The notes: a model not told the origin generated them from the sequence alone. A stretch of 64,000 nucleotides of DNA from Desulfobulbus propionicus (GCA_002748755.1 PDTD01000015.1:47768-111767), one strand, 5' to 3'; counted from the first letter of the stretch, positions 49,437 through 59,057 are shown. Numbers and translations are program-made.

Positions 49437-50744
49437 TCATTTTTTTAAATACGATTCCATTGTATGTTGCCTTAAAGTCTCCGCAATTTTCAATGCAACC
49501 TCAAGGCTTTGTTTTGCGTTGAGATAGGGATAACAAAAATTATCATCACTGGATAAAAAAGATTTTTTTTCTATTACCGATTTTTTATTCTTATATTTCA
49601 TTTTTGCGTCATCACTTGTCATTTTCAAATGAATACCGCCAGGAATAGTGCCTTCAGCTGAATGAATATTGAAAAAAGAAATTATTTTTGAAATAATATC
49701 GCTTATATCTTTTATATTTTTTGAATCATTTTTATGTTTATCAGTATCCATTATATCACAACACCACACTACATGAAAATCTTCTCTTTTTATTTCACGA
49801 AGTAATTTAGATAACGATTTTTTAAAACCATTTTTTTCAAGTTGAGTTATAAGAACTAGCCTTCCTTTTTCATTTGTAGGATTTAATAAGGTAATTAAAC
49901 GTTTTATATCATCAATTTTATTTTTCGATCTAATTTTTATTCCAATAGGATTATGAACTTTACGTAAAAATTCAATATAATCTTTATTTACTTGGTAAAC
50001 ACTATCCTCAATCCATAAAATATGTGCTGAGCAGTCATACCATTTTTCTGTAAAATGATCAAAACAAGTAAGAGCTTCTTCGTAGCAAGGCAAAATCTCT
50101 TTATGATATATATAGAGTTGTGTTTGTTTTATTTGAGGAATTTCACCACTAAAACCCAAATTTTTTATAAAACATAATACTTCATCAATTTCTCTAATAA
50201 GACATGCGTAACGTTGATCCATCAAAGAATTGGAAACAAGTTCATGGTTCCACCCTTGAACTCTCTCCAATGAACTCAAGCCTCCGTCAGTAAAAGCTCT
50301 CAGGAGATTCATTTCCGATGCCGATAGATGATAGACATTAAGCAGGCTGCATGGATTAAGCTCACAATCTTTGGACAAAGAGTCGACACTACAAACCATA
50401 TCTTCTTGATTCGAAGGCAACGAATTTCTCTTTTTTGTCGCGTTTTTACCAGATAAAAGCCTGTTAAATTCCTTAGCAATACATCCTGTTTTAATAACAG
50501 GAAGTCCTCCGACATAGCTCAAAATAAGCGCCATTTGGAATAAAATTTTAAATTTTTCGCATATATCAGGGGATTTAACATTGCAACAGTTCTCCGAACA
50601 GTCTTCGCCTTGAAGCAAGAACGCTCTTCCATCAACAGCTTCAGCTAACTGTTTTTTTAAAGAGCAGATCTCTTCAGAAAAAACCAGTGGAGGTAAAACA
50701 GTAAGCTGTTCCAAAACACCACTTACTGCCGACTTATCTCCCAA
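49437..50744 (-). CDS. Class II DAHP synthase homologue lacking active-site residues
   Basis: The 435-residue product aligns along its length with class II 3-deoxy-7-phosphoheptulonate synthases: LPPLVFSEEICSLKKQLAEA, GRAFLLQGEDCSE, NLLRAFTDGGLSSLERVQGW, WYDCSAHILWIEDS, NPIGIKI, AEGTIPGGIHLKMTS, YPYLNAKQSLEVALKIAETL. Against M. tuberculosis AroG (numbering from memory), Cys87 and Lys306 are kept (Cys49, Lys270). Metal ligands His369, Glu411 and Asp441 become Asp333, Lys374 and Tyr405. PEP-site Arg126, Arg284 and Arg337 become Leu97, Ser248 and Gln301. The frame is intact, so this looks like a repurposed or newly inactivated enzyme. It lies ~100 bases after the cysteine synthase gene. Confidence 0.88.
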   Translation of the reverse strand: MGDKSAVSGVLEQLTVLPPLVFSEEICSLKKQLAEAVDGRAFLLQGEDCSENCCNVKSPDICEKFKILFQMALILSYVGGLPVIKTGCIAKEFNRLLSGKNATKKRNSLPSNQEDMVCSVDSLSKDCELNPCSLLNVYHLSASEMNLLRAFTDGGLSSLERVQGWNHELVSNSLMDQRYACLIREIDEVLCFIKNLGFSGEIPQIKQTQLYIYHKEILPCYEEALTCFDHFTEKWYDCSAHILWIEDSVYQVNKDYIEFLRKVHNPIGIKIRSKNKIDDIKRLITLLNPTNEKGRLVLITQLEKNGFKKSLSKLLREIKREDFHVVWCCDIMDTDKHKNDSKNIKDISDIISKIISFFNIHSAEGTIPGGIHLKMTSDDAKMKYKNKKSVIEKKSFLSSDDNFCYPYLNAKQSLEVALKIAETLRQHTMESYLKK

Positions 50745-50846
50745 TTTCGGTTGTTGCGAAATGGTATATTTTTTCCAACTTGATTTTGTCCAGATAATAA
50801 ACCTCCCAGCCGCTGCAATGATACATTTTTTTCTTGTATAATAAGG

Positions 50847-51770
50847 CTATAAAAAGCTTAACAGATCAGTGCTAAAATACCGCTCAATTCTGTCTGGAAG
50901 AATAGTAACGATCCGTTTTTCTTTCCCAAATTTTTTGGCTGCAAGCATAGCACCCATAACATTTGCACCTGAAGAAATACCTACCAAAAGCCCCTTCTCC
51001 ATGGAAAGACGGCGAGCTGTAGTAAGAGCATCCTCATCATCAACCTCAAAAATTTCGTCTATTATCTTTTGGTCTAGAATTTCAGGAATAAAACCATCTC
51101 CAATTCCCTCTATTCGATGCAACCCTGGCTCATGCCCGAGCAAGGCCGAATTATCCTTGGGCTCAACCGCAACAATTTTAATCTCTGGATTTTTTTCTTT
51201 AAGGTACGTTCCTACTCCCATGATTGTTCCACCGCTTCCAATTCCGGATACAAAAACATCAACCTTTCCACTCATATCTTTCCAGATTTCAGGGCCAGTG
51301 GTTCTATAATGAGCATCAATATTATTCTTATTTTTAAATTGATCAGGAATAAAAATATTAGATGAATTATTTCGCATCTCCTCTAACTTCTCTACTGCTC
51401 CTGCAACATTTTTATTTTTTGGAGTTAAAATAAGTTTTGCATTTAATGCACGAATTAGTTTTCTTCTTTCTATACTCATGTTTTCAGGCATGATAATAGC
51501 AACTTCGTATCCTAAAATACAACCAACCATAGCTACTGAAATACCAGTATTACCACTGGTGGCTTCTACTATTAAATCACCTTTTCTTAATTCATTTCTT
51601 TTTTTTGCTTCTTGAATAATATGAAATGCTACTCTATCTTTTATTGATCCACCTGGGTTGAGATATTCAGCTTTAACATAAATAATATGATTATTAGAAA
51701 TATTATCTGATAAATTTAAAGTAAATAGTGGTGTTGAGCCAATATGGGTAAGGGCTCCAAATTTTTCCAT
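50847..51770 (-). CDS. Cysteine synthase (O-acetylserine sulfhydrylase family)
   Basis: PLP enzyme that makes cysteine from O-acetylserine and sulfide. The 307-residue product has the PLP lysine in LNPGGSIKDRVAFH (Lys44), the substrate loop EATSGNTGIS and the phosphate loop GIGSGGTIMGV; the C-terminal GISSGANVMGA serine region is also present. It resembles CysK/CysM equally by eye. In salicylate-thiazoline siderophore clusters, cysteine is the residue cyclised onto salicylate, so a dedicated supply is plausible. The codon pattern is AT-rich, unlike the core genes. Confidence 0.9.
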   Translation of the reverse strand: MEKFGALTHIGSTPLFTLNLSDNISNNHIIYVKAEYLNPGGSIKDRVAFHIIQEAKKRNELRKGDLIVEATSGNTGISVAMVGCILGYEVAIIMPENMSIERRKLIRALNAKLILTPKNKNVAGAVEKLEEMRNNSSNIFIPDQFKNKNNIDAHYRTTGPEIWKDMSGKVDVFVSGIGSGGTIMGVGTYLKEKNPEIKIVAVEPKDNSALLGHEPGLHRIEGIGDGFIPEILDQKIIDEIFEVDDEDALTTARRLSMEKGLLVGISSGANVMGAMLAAKKFGKEKRIVTILPDRIERYFSTDLLSFL

Positions 51771-51846
51771 AGTTCTTATTCCCTTTGTAACTTAGACAAG
51801 GCAACTTATCATAGTATATGATGTTAATTATCGATGTAAAAAAGTC

Positions 51847-52145
51847 TTACTGCTGTAAGAAATTTAATAAACTTTTTTTTGTCATACGAGCGTCGCGATC
51901 TACCAGTATTTTATCGGCATTACGCACCATCCAGATACGGTGGACAATCAACAGCACCATTTTCTTCTGGCTATGCCCTGAAAGCGTTTGCTGACTTTTG
52001 ATTTCGGTAAAGGCATCAAGAGAAGCGGATTCCTTATTGAGGATAAAATTCTAAACATCTTCCACCATACCTTAGCCAATGGAAAATCTCAGCCGTTCGC
52101 CGCTGAAAAGCCTTTTGCCAGGCCCCCCAATTGTGGTGATACTTG
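51847..52145 (-). pseudogene. C-terminal ghost of an ABC exporter ATPase
   Basis: On the minus strand, broken frames encode in order an ABC signature (TIGGPGKRLFSGERLRFSIG), a D-loop segment (NKESASLDAFTEIKSQQTLS) and the switch region with its His (VLLIVHRIWMVRNADKILVD), ending FLQQ and a stop. Walker A and membrane parts are gone. The layout is that of fused permease-ATPase exporters, several of which move siderophores. It lies right upstream of cysteine synthase. Confidence 0.75.
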
Positions 52146-52622
52146 CGAATTTCGGAACTTTGTCATACTAGATTTCAGTCTGAGGAAAATTCCTAATATT
52201 ATCATTTTTAGTAGAGTTATATCGCGGCCAGATAAGATACATCGCACCCAGCACGTTAGCAGGTTTGAGAAAACGAAACAGAGTTAGCTCATCTTTAATG
52301 ATTATCACTGTACTGATTGACTTTCTTTGTCAACTATTACACCAGTTATATCTTACTTTGAGTAACACTCATGATTAGATTTAATAAAATATTTTAATTG
52401 GTATCTACCATCTCAATTTTTTTGCAAAAACTACTTTCAGTTTTATGGCCCTAAAGCAAGAACAAAGGAAAAAAATACAATCAAGATAAGAAAAAATATA
52501 GTACGATTGACTGAACACCTTTACTATTATTGCTATGTCTTACTCTTTAGCAAACGATTTGAAAAGTATAAAAGGGCTGATACAAAAAAATCGAAAAGAA
52601 GAGCAACACTGACCCGAAATTC
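52146..52622. other. AT-rich gap, no gene seen
   Basis: Stop-rich in all frames. It may hold further decayed exporter sequence, but nothing recognisable was found. Confidence 0.4.
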
Positions 52623-53645
52623 TTATATACGATTAGTCTCAGATTTAAAAAAGACCAGAGGGCAGCACATCTGCCGAACCTGATCGATCAAAAAAGCCAG
52701 AAGCATCAGGTGGTCGAAAACCGCACTGAGGTATTTTCTGCCAATGCCGTACTTATGCCCCAGGCTGTCGCCCTGATCATTGCCTGCATCATCGGTCAGC
52801 CAGTACTCAAGGAAATTGACTCGTAGTGATTTTCCACTGCATTTATGGTGATATTCGTGGTCTTTGAGCTTGGCACCAAGAATATAATGAAGATTATGCT
52901 TTTCCAACTCATGGATATGGGGGTGCATTGGAAGCAATCGCATCTTCTCTTACGATGACCTTGAGATGGGGTGGTCACCTTGAAAATCTTCCAGGTAAGG
53001 TTTGGCAGCATTACCTTCGCAATCATTTTTATTGCTTCCATCTTGCTTGATAATCATCTCAGGGCAGGTTGGGAGCACCTCTGAGTGGTCAGGGTGCACA
53101 AAAACTCCGGCTACCATCTGTTGGTAGTATTCCACCTTGGCGTTACCTTTTCGTTTACTCTGGCCATGGGAGGAGTTGATCTTTTCAGAAGTATAACCCC
53201 CGGTACCGTCTACAGCCAAAAGGTAATAACCATCAAGAAACCTCATCTTTTGATGGGTCTTACTCCGTTGGATCTGTGCACAAACCGTTCTAAACGGTCG
53301 GCGAATATCTCTAACAGACACAAGATCAAGAATGGTGCGCATCTGGCTGTTAGATGGAATATCATCTCTATTGAAGGCTTCATGCAGGCTATCGGGCTCA
53401 TTCTGACGGCGTCGCTCAAAGGCTAACAGGGATGAATCTTTAAGACAAAACATGGCCAAGCCGGACATCAATGCATCGCAAAGAGATATTTGGGTGTGGG
53501 CAGCCCGATGATCGGGTGCTTTAGCAAAATCCTCACGTAGTTTTGCGTAGAGGGCATCTGCGTAGAGGTGGTTACGCATTTTGAAGCGACGATAGGTTTT
53601 GTTGGCCCTACATTGTCCATTGATCAGTCTGTTGAGTGAGGCCAT
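52623..53645 (-). pseudogene. DDE transposase pseudogene (ISNCY-like)
   Basis: Starts MASLNRLINGQCRANKTYRR at 53645 and continues DALMSGLAMFCLKDSSLLAF, MRFLDGYYLLAVDGTGGYTS (catalytic Asp region), YYQQMVAGVFVHPDHSEVLP, MIIKQDGSNKNDCEGNAAKP. It then shifts frame near 52950 and again resumes as MHPHIHELEKHNLHYILGAK to 52623. The family is one I know as an orphan transposase class of Deltaproteobacteria. Two frameshifts make it inactive. It interrupts the biosynthesis cluster. Confidence 0.8.
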
Positions 53646-53987
53646 GGTTTTCTCATATAACTCACTGTTCTTACAATAAGACGTGACCGCCTACTCGTGC
53701 TTGTCAAGTAAAAAACGACCTGTACGGCAATTATGGAATGCGTAACTTCAAGTGGATACTGAGTAAAAGTTTACGAAAATTCCTCTTTCCATACTGCGGT
53801 ATTTAAGGCTTTGCGTTCCTAACGGGAACTGCTGACGATACTTTGTTACACAACAATGGTATGAATTGTTAAAAGAAAGGAATCGCGATGCTCACCGGCA
53901 TTCAGTACCGATCTGGTCCGGTTTGTTCCTGATTTTTTACTGGAGCTGAGCGAAAAGACTATCTGATAAACTAGACGTTTTCTGGTT
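53646..53987. other. Gap between transposase and thioesterase
   Basis: 340 bases. A plus-strand stretch near 53898 reads FSTDLVRFVPDFLLELSEKT and may be the end of another transposase; otherwise nothing recognised. Confidence 0.35.
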
Positions 53988-54749
53988 TTATTCAGCGACA
54001 TATTCAGTCAATATTCCAGATAGATATTCCAACACAGCCTGGCGATCAGACTTGATGAAAAAATGATTTCCATGGAAACTCTTGATGGTCAACGGCCCTG
54101 TAGTGTGTTGACGCCACTCCTGTTGCATATTCCTATCTGCCCTGCCGTCATCACTTCCAATGAGTGCTATAATAGGGCAGGAAAAAGGGGCCGCGTCATA
54201 ATAGGAATAGGTCTCATCCATGGAAAAATCAGCGCGCAAAATCGGTAAATACACGTCCATCACTGTGTTGCTTTGGAGTACTGGGGTTGGTGTACCTGTA
54301 TATTGCTTCAGTTCCTCGATTAACTCCTTGTTCGGCAGTTGATGAAGCGGTCGCAATTTTGGAATATGAACGGGACGGGAGCCCGAAACGAATAGACAAA
54401 CGGGTTGTACTCCCCACCTTCTGCGTATTTCGCGCGCAAATTCGAAAGCAATTTTTGCCCCCAAGCTATGCCCAAAAAAGGCGAAGGGGATATCTAGGTA
54501 GGGTGCAAGTTCCTCCGCCATGGACGTAACCAAGTCTGAAAGCCTGTTATATGGTTTTTCGGCAATCCGATTCTCTCTGCCCGGAAGCTGAACAGCGCAG
54601 ACATCCACACTCTGGACTATTTCTTTACGCCAGGAGTAAAATATCGAGGCACCGCCACCTGCGTAGGGAAAACAAAACAAACGCAAACGTTCTCTTGCGC
54701 TTGAGGACCCCCTGATTAACCAAGGACTGTTATGCAAAGTTACATTCAT
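53988..54749 (-). CDS. Type II thioesterase (GrsT/RifR-like), first copy
   Basis: Alpha/beta hydrolase that frees stalled acyl groups from NRPS/PKS carrier proteins. The 253-residue product has the family N-terminus (LRLFCFPYAGGGASIFYSW), VDVCAVQLPGREN, the nucleophile elbow FFGHSLG (Ser95), LRADFSMDETY and the catalytic His in GNHFFIKS. All triad positions look intact. It is cut off from the main operon by ~800 bases of unassigned DNA. Such enzymes nearly always accompany a megasynthase, which is not in this window. Confidence 0.92.
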   Translation of the reverse strand: MNVTLHNSPWLIRGSSSARERLRLFCFPYAGGGASIFYSWRKEIVQSVDVCAVQLPGRENRIAEKPYNRLSDLVTSMAEELAPYLDIPFAFFGHSLGAKIAFEFAREIRRRWGVQPVCLFVSGSRPVHIPKLRPLHQLPNKELIEELKQYTGTPTPVLQSNTVMDVYLPILRADFSMDETYSYYDAAPFSCPIIALIGSDDGRADRNMQQEWRQHTTGPLTIKSFHGNHFFIKSDRQAVLEYLSGILTEYVAE

Positions 54750-55551
54750 TTGAAGAAAGAGCGTTGGAACAATACAGATTATTTTTTTAAATATAGTTGG
54801 TTAGTTTACTAAAGCCTCTAGAATTTGACAAAGGCACACCTATACAATAGGTTCCCCAAAAAAGAGGCCTCTCAAAAAGACGATATCAAACGAATCAGTA
54901 GAAAACAATTACAATCCAATCATTTTAGTTGGCAATGTTTAACAAGGAAACACAAAAAAGAAATGGCCAAAGAAATAACATTTACTATTCTTGCTAAATA
55001 TAAGAAGCTTGATAGTAATAAGGGATATTCATTGAAAAATTAATAAGAACGATGGAACAGGGTCCTGAGTCCCGCCTTATACCTCTGAGTATTATGGTTG
55101 ATTTTGCATATAATTTTTCTTACGAGCCGGGCTTATCAATTTGAACAAAGCGTAAGGTACATGGCGGGAGATTGAAAACGAAGAACCATTGTTTATTGAC
55201 AACTTACTCATCAACCAAAACATCTAGGCATTCTTGGCGAACAACGGATATTCTCCCGCCAGGTGCGTGCTCTTTTTCCTGTCAACTCTTTCGGGCATTG
55301 CTTAAAGCGATTACCTGAAACAGGAACGTTGGTATACTCGTCGCTTCCTCGGCCTGCCCCTCAATATCAGGAAACAGATTGATGTATCACCGTTAAAATG
55401 AGGGAAAAAACCTTAACGCCTTGAATTACTGGAAACGTAGCGTAACATTTCGATAGCAAGTAAAAAACAAAAAGATGATTATCATGCTGCTCGTTTGTTA
55501 CTTTTCAACACCTTTTAATAGGAAGGTGAAAAGACACCATCTAACATTGCC
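54750..55551. other. Unassigned 800-base gap inside the siderophore cluster
   Basis: No intact gene. A 72-codon plus frame (54825-55043) is lysine rich without family similarity. GGCGGGAGA at ~55164 and TCTCCCGCC at ~55252 form an inverted pair ~80 bases apart. The expected place of NRPS genes is here, but I see no adenylation, condensation or carrier-protein motif. Confidence 0.5.
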
Positions 55552-56883
55552 CTATTGAAACTTTAAATAGCTGGCAACAGTACCCAACTTCTCACACGTC
55601 TCTTCAAGCTCTCGTTCCGGAATCGATTTAGGGACTAAACCTGCACCTGCTCGCAGCCACGACTCTTGAGGTGTCTGGTAAAAACTTCTTAACACAAGAG
55701 CAGCGTCAATACACCCCTCACTATCACAAGTCATCACACAGCCACTATATAAATCGCGAACTTCCTCTTCATGACGGCTGATGCTTTCTATTGATTCCAT
55801 TTTTGGTATTCCCGTTGCAGTAACAGCAGGAAAAAGAGCGTAGAAGGCATCCCATGAATTACATTCTTCTCGTAATTTTCCCCTAAGACGAGAACCAAGA
55901 TGACGTACCCGCCCCCTCGGAATCACACTCATAAAATTATCAAGAAAAATATCTGATCCATTACAAACTTGTTGCATCTCCTCAAATGCCAATTTTACAG
56001 AAACAGCGTGCTCGGCAATCTCTTTGGTATCATTGGTTAATTCATCTTCCAATTTTTTATCTTCTACTGAATCTTGTGCTACTGCTCTAGTTCCCGCTAA
56101 TGGTTGAGTGCTTACCATTCTGTTTTTATCTACCTCGACAACAGTTTCGGGACTAAAACCAGAAGCCTGCAAGTTTCCAATATTAAGAAGAAACGATCTA
56201 GCTGGGCTATTTCCTTTTCGTCCAGCAAAATAACTAGCAACCATATCAATCTTTTTATCAAGAGTAACCTTTCTTGAAAGGATAACTTTTTGATATTGTA
56301 ATGAATTTATTTCATCAACAGCTTTCTTGACAATAGATTTATATTTTTCAGCATTAAAACTTTTAATTTTTGATGAAATATCATATTCTCTCTTAACACG
56401 TTCGTTAAGAGAATTATTTAAGTTATTTTTATTATTATTTTGTATAAAATCTATACTTTTTTGAAGTAATGCACTATCAGATGATTCCAAAATCGCCTCA
56501 TTTTTAGAAAATGATACTCGCAACTTTGGAACAATAATTTTTAAAAGTAAATCATCAGGAACACATGATGCATCCAAATGTATGTATCTAGAAAGTTCAA
56601 AATTTGCAAAACCAAAACCTTTCCAATTTTCCCGAGAAAGCAACTTACTGGCTCGAATCATTGAATCAGAAAAAGCATTATTGACAAATTCTGTTTTTTC
56701 TCCTTTAACATTAACTACTGTTTTATTTCCATAAAAATTTATATATGATTCTATTCCTAAGCCAAATAAATACTTATCATTATTTTCATAGATAATATAT
56801 TCTTTATCAAAATTTTCTTCGGCAAGAATACAAACCATATACAAATTATCAATATTTTTATCAAAAACAATTTTACTCTGCAT
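55552..56883 (-). CDS. Salicylate synthase (Irp9/MbtI/YbtS type)
   Basis: Converts chorismate through isochorismate to salicylate and pyruvate. The 443-residue product has the chorismate-binding domain with base Lys199 (YQKVILSRKV) and acid Glu246 (GFSPETVV), spaced as in MbtI Lys205 and Glu252. Also present are TQPLAGTRA, TKEIAEHAVSV and ERELEETCEKL magnesium ligands, RHLGSRL, FPAVTATGIPK and LRAGAGLVP. Similarity to MbtI/Irp9 is clearer than to EntC, and no separate isochorismate lyase gene is present. It follows the aryl-AMP ligase by 14 bases. Confidence 0.88.
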   Translation of the reverse strand: MQSKIVFDKNIDNLYMVCILAEENFDKEYIIYENNDKYLFGLGIESYINFYGNKTVVNVKGEKTEFVNNAFSDSMIRASKLLSRENWKGFGFANFELSRYIHLDASCVPDDLLLKIIVPKLRVSFSKNEAILESSDSALLQKSIDFIQNNNKNNLNNSLNERVKREYDISSKIKSFNAEKYKSIVKKAVDEINSLQYQKVILSRKVTLDKKIDMVASYFAGRKGNSPARSFLLNIGNLQASGFSPETVVEVDKNRMVSTQPLAGTRAVAQDSVEDKKLEDELTNDTKEIAEHAVSVKLAFEEMQQVCNGSDIFLDNFMSVIPRGRVRHLGSRLRGKLREECNSWDAFYALFPAVTATGIPKMESIESISRHEEEVRDLYSGCVMTCDSEGCIDAALVLRSFYQTPQESWLRAGAGLVPKSIPERELEETCEKLGTVASYLKFQ

Positions 56884-56897
56884 AACATACTCTCCTT

Positions 56898-58493
56898 TTA
56901 TTTGTCAGAAAACATGTTTACAAGAGACTTTTTGTCAATTTTTCCAACGCTCGTTAAAGGAAAAGTATCGACCCGCTCTAGTTGATCAGGGAATTTATAC
57001 TGAGCGACCCCCAAATTTCGTAGAAAATCATGTAGTTCCCGCAATTCCACTTCTTTGCTGGAAATTATGACAGCACAGCTTCTTTCGCCCAGCTCCTCAT
57101 CAGGAAGAGCGATAAGAACCGATGTTTCTATTTCAGGATATCCATTCAAGTAGGATTCAATTTCTGCCGCTGCAATCTTTTCCCCTGCACGATTTATTTG
57201 CTCTTTTATCCGCCCAATAACAATGAGATTTCCATCTTTGGTAAAATATGCCAAATCGCCAGTTCGATAAAAATTGTCCTTAGTAAAATCTTTTTTGTTT
57301 TGCTCTGGAGCTTTGTAATATCCACGGATACTATAGGGACCTTTCAAAATCATCTCCCCCACCTCTCCATCATTCACATCATTGAGGTTTTCATCTACAA
57401 TTCTGACGTTATCGTGAGGGCTAAGGGGTTTCCCTTGTGTTGTCAAAACAATCTCTTCAGGATCATCAAGTGAGGTGTAGGAGAGAAACCCTTCGGCTGT
57501 ACCAAAGACTTGCTGAAGGGTACAATTCATTTCCGGCCTGATTCTCTTGGCTAAATTCGCATCTAGTGGTGAACCTCCCACAAGCAGGACTTCCAGGCTT
57601 GAAATATCGGTATCGTCCCATTCCAAAGCCTGCAACCAAAGATTAACAAGGGAAGGAACTAATGCTGTAATCGTAACCTTCTCCCTGGCAATAAGGGGGA
57701 AGGTCTCATCAGGACTTGCTGTAGAGCTCAAGACGACTGTTCCTCCCGTAAAAAGCGTTCCCAAGATACCAGGGCTCGCCAAAGGGAAATTATGACCAAC
57801 AGGTAAAGCAGCGAGAAAAACAGATCCTGCATCCATCCCGCATCTTATAGCCGAAGCTTTGGCTTTATAGGCGTAATCAGCATGCGTTCGAGGGATCAAC
57901 TTCGGGATTCCAGTTGTCCCTCCTGACAGGAGAAGGAGGGCCATATTTTCATGCGCAGGGGGAGAGAGTTCTAAATTCTCTTCTATCGATAAATTGTTAC
58001 TTTGATAGAAATCCTTATCGGGATCGTCAATAATCAAATGAGTTATACAAGGATTGTTTTTTTGTATTCTTTCCGCCATTGCACTATACTCAAAACCAAG
58101 ATATGATTTGCTAAAAATATATGCCTTTGGTTGAGCTATTGCAAAAATGCCATTCAATTCCTTCTCCCGATGAGCAGGCATTGTTAAAACAGGAACTACT
58201 CCAATTTTAAATAAAGCAAAACAGGTAACGACAAAGCAAATAGAATTTGTTAATTGGATTGCTACATTATCTCCATTTTGCAATCCTAACCCAAGAAAAG
58301 AATGAGCTAACTTGTTTGCCTCGTCATTAAGTTGAGCATAACTAAGTCTACGATTTTTTTCAATTAATGCTACTTTATTTCCATATCTCAAAACAGCACG
58401 TTCTAGTTCTTCTCCAAGAGACAATTTCTCCCAATATCCCAATTTCTCGTACAATTCAACATCACTGTCAGAAAAGCATTTGTATAAACTCAT
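56898..58493 (-). CDS. Aryl-AMP ligase, salicylate or 2,3-dihydroxybenzoate type
   Basis: Stand-alone adenylation enzyme that activates an aryl acid and loads a carrier protein. The 531-residue product shows LLLSGGTTGIPKLIPRTHAD (P-loop), PVGHNFPLASPG, QVFGTAEGFLSYT, YRTGD and INRAGEKIAAAEIE, with the C-terminal Lys in VGKIDKKSL. Specificity positions as I recall them from DhbE (235, 240, 333, 337) read Asn, Ser, Ala, Leu: Ser is DHB-like and Leu is salicylate-like. The neighbouring salicylate synthase favours salicylate. It overlaps the NusG-like gene by four bases. Confidence 0.92.
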   Translation of the reverse strand: MSLYKCFSDSDVELYEKLGYWEKLSLGEELERAVLRYGNKVALIEKNRRLSYAQLNDEANKLAHSFLGLGLQNGDNVAIQLTNSICFVVTCFALFKIGVVPVLTMPAHREKELNGIFAIAQPKAYIFSKSYLGFEYSAMAERIQKNNPCITHLIIDDPDKDFYQSNNLSIEENLELSPPAHENMALLLLSGGTTGIPKLIPRTHADYAYKAKASAIRCGMDAGSVFLAALPVGHNFPLASPGILGTLFTGGTVVLSSTASPDETFPLIAREKVTITALVPSLVNLWLQALEWDDTDISSLEVLLVGGSPLDANLAKRIRPEMNCTLQQVFGTAEGFLSYTSLDDPEEIVLTTQGKPLSPHDNVRIVDENLNDVNDGEVGEMILKGPYSIRGYYKAPEQNKKDFTKDNFYRTGDLAYFTKDGNLIVIGRIKEQINRAGEKIAAAEIESYLNGYPEIETSVLIALPDEELGERSCAVIISSKEVELRELHDFLRNLGVAQYKFPDQLERVDTFPLTSVGKIDKKSLVNMFSDK

Positions 58494-59023
58494 TTTTTTC
58501 TCTCTAAAATTTGAAATCCAAGTGTCATCGGAACCAATCGGTTAAGTAGTCGAACCATTACTTTGGCTTTTCTTTTCCTTTTATCAATAAAAACTATCTC
58601 GCCTTCAATATCCTTTAGTGGACCAGATATTATAGCAACATTCTCTCCTTCTTCCCAATGAACTTCTGAAAGCTCTATTACCCCGTTATCATCTGCCATA
58701 AAAAAAATATTCAACATTTCACTCGCCTTCACCGTAGCCGGTGAATCATGAAACATTACAGGTCGAATTTTTTCTGAAATTAGTGGTGTTTTTCCTATTG
58801 CAAGGAGCTTTTCAATTTCTTTCTGGACAAAAACATATCCTGGGAAAAGGACTTTTGTTACAACTTGAAACTCTCCTTTATAAGTATGATACATTTTTTT
58901 TTGAGGAAGATATGTTGGTATAGAAAATTCTCCTACTCGATCAATTGAGTCTTTCATTTTTTTTTCTTTTCCAACTAGAGTCTGCAACACAAACCAGTTC
59001 TCTGGGCTACGATGCTGATGCAT
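58490..59023 (-). CDS. Specialised NusG paralogue (LoaP/RfaH-like)
   Basis: Operon-specific transcription elongation factor. I start at the ATG at 59023 (MHQHRSPENWFVLQTLVGKE, 177 residues) with AAAGGA eight bases upstream; an upstream in-frame start at 59077 overlaps the thioesterase gene. NGN domain: NWFVLQTLVGKEKK and VLFPGYVFVQKE. KOW domain: VAIISGPLKDIEGEIVFIDK. The basic KRKRKAKVMVRLLNR segment and closing GFQILERKK resemble LoaP, which lets polymerase read through long biosynthetic operons. Housekeeping nusG is at 17.3 kb. Confidence 0.87.
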   Translation of the reverse strand: MHQHRSPENWFVLQTLVGKEKKMKDSIDRVGEFSIPTYLPQKKMYHTYKGEFQVVTKVLFPGYVFVQKEIEKLLAIGKTPLISEKIRPVMFHDSPATVKASEMLNIFFMADDNGVIELSEVHWEEGENVAIISGPLKDIEGEIVFIDKRKRKAKVMVRLLNRLVPMTLGFQILERKK

Positions 59024-59057
59024 TTCATTTCCTTTTATTTTATACTGAGAATTTTGT

